Origin: Porphyromonadaceae bacterium
GTDB taxonomy: Bacteria; Bacteroidota; Bacteroidia; Bacteroidales; Tannerellaceae
Length of the DNA stretch: 8,806 nucleotides
NCBI GenBank assembly: GCA_003517945.1
Contig: DOZP01000201.1
Location: forward strand, 1 to 8,806
Direction: 5' to 3'
A program made the translations under genes and the position numbers. The notes beneath the pieces were generated by a model that ran no database searches, was not told the origin of the DNA, and saw only the letters and a list, made by a program, of their open reading frames with translations. Each line of letters starts with the position of its first letter. The first letter of the stretch is position 1. This document shows, one piece after another, positions 5,656 to 8,806 of this stretch.

Positions 5656-7674
5656 ATGAGCGGAAATACGCTTAAGTTAATACAGGAAGATCCGTGGTTA
5701 GAACCCTATAGTAGCGCAATCGAAGGGCGTTATCATTTTGTCGTTGAGAAAGAAAAAGAATTTACTCAAAACGGCCTGCGATCTTTATCCGATTTTTCTT
5801 CGGGCTATTTATATTTCGGATTACACCGTCAGAAAAACGGATGGATTTTTCGCGAATGGGCGCCCAATGCAACAGCCATTTATATGATCGGCACGTTTAA
5901 TGACTGGAAAAAAAACGAAAGCTACCGGTTAAAAAAAACAGAAAACGGAAACTGGGAAATTCATCTTCCCGAAGCATACATCCGTCATCAGGATTTATAC
6001 AAATTATTGATTGAGTGGGAAGGCGGATATGGGGAACGCATCCCGGCATGGTGCCGACGCGTCGTACAGGACGAACATACTAAGATTTTCTCCGCCCAGG
6101 TATGGAATCCTCAAAAACCATATACGTATAAAAATAAAAAATTCAAACCCCGGACGTCTCCCCTCCTGATATACGAATGTCATATCGGAATGGCATCGCA
6201 GGATGAAAAAACCGGAACGTATGATGAATTTCGCAAAAATATTCTTCCGAGAATAGCCGGAGACGGATACAACGCTATTCAGATCATGGCCATACAGGAG
6301 CATCCTTACTACGGGTCTTTCGGATACCATGTAAGTAACTTTTTTGCAGCTTCTTCACGTTTCGGAACACCCGATGAACTGAAACACCTGATTGATGATG
6401 CGCATGGTATGGGAATTGCGGTGATCATGGATATCGTACATAGCCACGCCGTAAAAAACGAAGCGGAAGGGTTGGGGTATTTTGATGGATCGGGTTTCCA
6501 GTATTTTCATGTGGGAAGACGCCGTGAACATCCGACCTGGGATTCGCTTTGTTTTGATTACGGTAAAAACGAAGTATTACATTTCTTACTATCCAATTGC
6601 AAATTCTGGCTGGAAGAATTCCGGTTTGACGGATTCCGGTTTGATGGCGTAACTTCCATGCTATATTACAGCCATGGTCTGGGAGAAGATTTTACAAACT
6701 ACGGGGATTACTATAATGGCTATCAGGACGGAGATGCCATCGCATACCTTACATTGGCGAACAAACTGATACACGAAATAAATCCGGACGCGATCACAAT
6801 TGCGGAAGAAGTAAGCGGAATGCCGGGACTCGCTTCAAAAATTGAAGACGGAGGCTACGGTTTTGATTACAGAATGGCCATGAACATTCCTGATTTCTGG
6901 ATCAAAACATTGAAAGAGAAAAAAGATGAAGACTGGCTTCCTTCAGCTATCTGGTGGGAAACAACGAATCGCCGGAAAGATGAAAAAACGATCAGCTATG
7001 CCGAAAGCCATGATCAGGCGTTGGTTGGAGACAAAACCATCGTATTCTGGTTGATGGATGCGGAGATGTATTGGCATATGCAGGTTGGCGACCCTAATTT
7101 CAAGATCGAACGGGGCATGGCCCTGCATAAAATGATACGTTTGGTTACCGCTACCACGATCAACGGAGGATACCTGAATTTTATGGGTAACGAATTCGGC
7201 CATCCGGAATGGATTGACTTTCCGCGTGAGGGAAACGGCTGGTCTTATAAATATGCACGCCGTCAATGGAATCTTGTGGATGATCCGAATCTGAAATACC
7301 ATTTTTTAGGCGATTTTGACCGTGAAATGCTCCGGCTGATAAGCAGCGTAAAAGATTTTCAGACAACTACCATCCAAAAAATATGGGATAGTGACAGCGA
7401 CCAGATACTTGCATATAAAAGAGAAGACCTTCTTTTCGTTTTTAATTTTAATCCGGCCCGGTCATATACCGACTATGGATTCCTGGCGCCTGAAGGAAAA
7501 TACAAAGTGATGCTTAATACCGATGATAAACGGTTTGGGGGAAACGGATTAAATGATGATACAATCGAACATCTCACTCAACAGGACAAACTATACGAAA
7601 GTGAAAAGAAAGGATGGCTAAGACTCTACATTCCGGCACGTTCGGCCATTGTATTGAAAAAAATAATTAAATAA
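5656..7674 (+). CDS. glgB: 1,4-alpha-glucan (glycogen) branching enzyme, GH13 eukaryote-like type
   Basis: Cuts alpha-1,4 glucan chains and re-joins them by alpha-1,6 links to make branched glycogen in the cytoplasm. 672 residues, close to eukaryotic GBE1 and to the GH13_8-type enzymes of Bacteroidota, shorter than E. coli GlgB because the long N-terminal extension is absent. Domains: N-terminal segment, CBM48 (about 60-155, with the FREWAPNA and FNDW motifs), the GH13 barrel (about 180-560) and an all-beta C-terminal domain (about 570-672). Catalytic motifs are intact: MDIVHSH (258-264), nucleophile D330 in FRFDGVTSM, acid/base E384 in TIAEEVSGMPG, and the third carboxylate D453 in AESHDQ. 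An in-frame TGA at 5638 leaves ATG 5656 as the first start; no strong Shine-Dalgarno sequence, only an A-rich leader. It has its own promoter. No glycogen synthase or phosphorylase is in view, so the partner genes are elsewhere. Confidence 0.97.
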   Translation: MSGNTLKLIQEDPWLEPYSSAIEGRYHFVVEKEKEFTQNGLRSLSDFSSGYLYFGLHRQKNGWIFREWAPNATAIYMIGTFNDWKKNESYRLKKTENGNWEIHLPEAYIRHQDLYKLLIEWEGGYGERIPAWCRRVVQDEHTKIFSAQVWNPQKPYTYKNKKFKPRTSPLLIYECHIGMASQDEKTGTYDEFRKNILPRIAGDGYNAIQIMAIQEHPYYGSFGYHVSNFFAASSRFGTPDELKHLIDDAHGMGIAVIMDIVHSHAVKNEAEGLGYFDGSGFQYFHVGRRREHPTWDSLCFDYGKNEVLHFLLSNCKFWLEEFRFDGFRFDGVTSMLYYSHGLGEDFTNYGDYYNGYQDGDAIAYLTLANKLIHEINPDAITIAEEVSGMPGLASKIEDGGYGFDYRMAMNIPDFWIKTLKEKKDEDWLPSAIWWETTNRRKDEKTISYAESHDQALVGDKTIVFWLMDAEMYWHMQVGDPNFKIERGMALHKMIRLVTATTINGGYLNFMGNEFGHPEWIDFPREGNGWSYKYARRQWNLVDDPNLKYHFLGDFDREMLRLISSVKDFQTTTIQKIWDSDSDQILAYKREDLLFVFNFNPARSYTDYGFLAPEGKYKVMLNTDDKRFGGNGLNDDTIEHLTQQDKLYESEKKGWLRLYIPARSAIVLKKIIK

Positions 7675-7682
7675 CAACAACC

Positions 7683-7725
7683 TTCGGGAATGATGTATCA
7701 GTCACATGATTCCTGAAATTTTTAT
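7683..7725 (+). terminator. Hairpin with T-run between glgB and manA; terminator or attenuator
   Basis: TTCGGGAAT (7683-7691) pairs with ATTCCTGAA (7709-7717), nine pairs including one G-T wobble. After a G-G mismatch, ATGT (7693-7696) pairs with ACAT (7704-7707), closing a 7-nt loop. A run of five T (7719-7723) follows. It starts 8 nt after the glgB stop and its T-run ends about 15 nt before the manA ATG, leaving no room for a separate manA promoter downstream of it. Confidence 0.7.
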
Positions 7726-7737
7726 CTGTAACAAAAC

Positions 7738-8715
7738 ATGCTTTATCCGCTTACATTTAAACCGATTTTTAAAGAAATAATATGGGGAGGGACAGATATC
7801 CTGCCATACAAAGGCCTCTCTTCCGACTTGAGAAAGATTGGCGAAAGCTGGGAACTCTCACACGTAGAACAGAATTTTTCTATCGTTGACAATGGCCGGC
7901 TGAAAGGAGAAACTATTGACGGACTAATCAAAGAATACGGAGCGCAATTGCTTGGCACAAAAGTGTTTCAACAGTCGGGAAGTACATTCCCTTTACTCAT
8001 AAAATTCATTGATGCACGCGATAACTTATCCATACAGGTACACCCTGACGATAATTTAGCCGGCAAACGCCACAATTCCCTTGGCAAAACGGAAATGTGG
8101 TATGTCGTAAAAGCAGCTCCGGACGCCGTCTTATACAGTGGTTTTTCACAACAGATAGATGCGGATGAATATGTTCGCCGCGTTGAAAATAACAGTATCA
8201 CGGATGTACTAAAAAGTTATCATGTCAGGCAGGGAGATGTATTCTTTTTACCTGCGGGGCGCGTACATGCAATCGGTTCCGGATGCTTTATCGCAGAAAT
8301 ACAACAAACAAGCAATATTACCTACCGCATATACGATTATAACCGTAAGGATGCTAAGGGTAACGAACGGGAACTCCATACCGAACTGGCAAAAGACGCA
8401 ATCGACTATACGCTGTATCCGGACTATAAAACGCCATATACTCCGCTTGAAAATGAAGCGGTTGAACTTGTAAAATGCAACTATTTCACGACGAACCTTC
8501 TGAAAATAAACAAAACGAAACAACGGGATTATGCTACACTGGATTCTTTTGTTGTATATATATGTATGAAAGGTAAAGCCGTAATCAAGGACAACAAAAA
8601 AAACGAACTGCCTGTTCGCCAGGGACAAACCGTTCTTATTCCGGCAGACACCCAAAACATAACCATAGAAACGGAACAGGACACCGAATTTTTAGAAACG
8701 TATATTGATAATTAA
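7738..8715 (+). CDS. manA: Mannose-6-phosphate isomerase, class I (short cupin form)
   Basis: Zinc-dependent cytoplasmic enzyme that interconverts fructose-6-phosphate and mannose-6-phosphate, feeding GDP-mannose (and GDP-fucose) for surface glycans or letting mannose enter glycolysis. 325 residues, the usual length of the short bacterial class I form. Visible motifs: N-terminal KPIFKEIIWGG; GESWELS (36-42); the zinc-site segment SIQVHPDD with Q100 and H102; E119 in GKTEMW; H177 in PAGRVHAIGSG; and YRIYDYNR (196-203), which carries the conserved arginines of the active site. The C-terminal part (about 240-325) is the second, non-metal cupin-like region. The start is fixed: an in-frame TAA lies at 7729-7731, just before ATG 7738; the leader is AACAAAAC with no Shine-Dalgarno match. 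Expression probably depends on read-through from glgB or on an unseen promoter inside glgB. All catalytic residues look intact. Confidence 0.96.
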   Translation: MLYPLTFKPIFKEIIWGGTDILPYKGLSSDLRKIGESWELSHVEQNFSIVDNGRLKGETIDGLIKEYGAQLLGTKVFQQSGSTFPLLIKFIDARDNLSIQVHPDDNLAGKRHNSLGKTEMWYVVKAAPDAVLYSGFSQQIDADEYVRRVENNSITDVLKSYHVRQGDVFFLPAGRVHAIGSGCFIAEIQQTSNITYRIYDYNRKDAKGNERELHTELAKDAIDYTLYPDYKTPYTPLENEAVELVKCNYFTTNLLKINKTKQRDYATLDSFVVYICMKGKAVIKDNKKNELPVRQGQTVLIPADTQNITIETEQDTEFLETYIDN

Positions 8716-8806
8716 CAATACATTGAACCGTTCAGGCCTGTTGTGGAACAGTGTCGTAATTGCCACTGATTTATCCTACTTAGACTTTTAACAGCCTTTT
8801 ATTTTT
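8716..8806 (+). other. Non-coding tail after manA with overlapping inverted repeats; possible terminator at the window end
   Basis: No gene is seen. Short inverted repeats overlap: TGAAC/GTTCA (8724-8734), the palindrome CAGGCCTG (8733-8740), CTGTT/AACAG with a 4-nt loop (8738-8751), and CAGTG/CACTG (8749-8768). An outer pairing of AGGCCTGTT (8734-8742, one bulged C) with AACAGCCT (8790-8797) would be followed by a T-rich tail (TTTATTTTT) reaching the window edge. This could be the manA terminator, but the pairings compete and the region is cut off, so the call is weak. Confidence 0.35.

Noticed and set aside
6619..6648. A 15-base near-duplicate in glgB giving FRFDG twice in a row (residues 322-331)
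   Set aside because: A doubled (F/Y/K)xFDGFRFDG motif is normal around the nucleophile in eukaryote-like branching enzymes, so it is a family feature and not a recent duplication.

Overview
The window looks like a chromosomal housekeeping segment from an anaerobic member of the Bacteroidota, most likely order Bacteroidales. The evidence is pyruvate:ferredoxin oxidoreductase and rubrerythrin (anaerobe enzymes), a eukaryote-like glycogen branching enzyme of the type common in Bacteroidota, a CHX-like antiporter, and promoters matching the Bacteroidota pattern TTTG/TTG - about 19 nt - TAnnTTTG instead of the E. coli -35/-10. No mobile element, tRNA, rRNA, CRISPR array or phage gene was seen. Genus cannot be fixed from the sequence alone.

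Layout. Bases 1-2301 (+) hold the C-terminal two thirds of a pyruvate:ferredoxin oxidoreductase (nifJ); its first ~400-450 residues lie outside the window. It is followed by two small hairpins and an intrinsic terminator. Bases 2557-3099 (+) encode a rubrerythrin with its own promoter; a perfect 19-bp palindrome overlaps the -33 element and is the best operator candidate here. A strong hairpin terminator (3125-3163) separates it from the convergent antiporter gene (3152-5479, -), whose stop codon lies inside the terminator stem. An AT-rich divergent intergenic region (5480-5655) holds promoters for the antiporter (-) and for the branching enzyme gene glgB (5656-7674, +). A hairpin-plus-T-run fills the short gap before manA (7738-8715, +), a class I mannose-6-phosphate isomerase. 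The last ~90 bases are non-coding with several overlapping short inverted repeats.

How the genes fit together. PFOR makes acetyl-CoA and reduced ferredoxin from pyruvate and is oxygen-sensitive in this group; rubrerythrin detoxifies peroxide, so the pair fits anaerobic energy metabolism with oxidative defence, though each appears to be its own transcription unit. GlgB branches glycogen and ManA links fructose-6-phosphate to mannose-6-phosphate and so to GDP-mannose and surface glycans; both handle hexose-phosphate-derived carbon. The antiporter is an inner-membrane cation/H+ exchanger with a large cytoplasmic regulatory tail.

No wholly new system is evident. The items most worth a second look are the palindrome at the rubrerythrin promoter, an atypical Asn-Gly-Asp in the antiporter's ion-binding motif, a four-cysteine segment in PFOR that lies in an apparent insertion, and the hairpin that ends 15 nt before the manA start.
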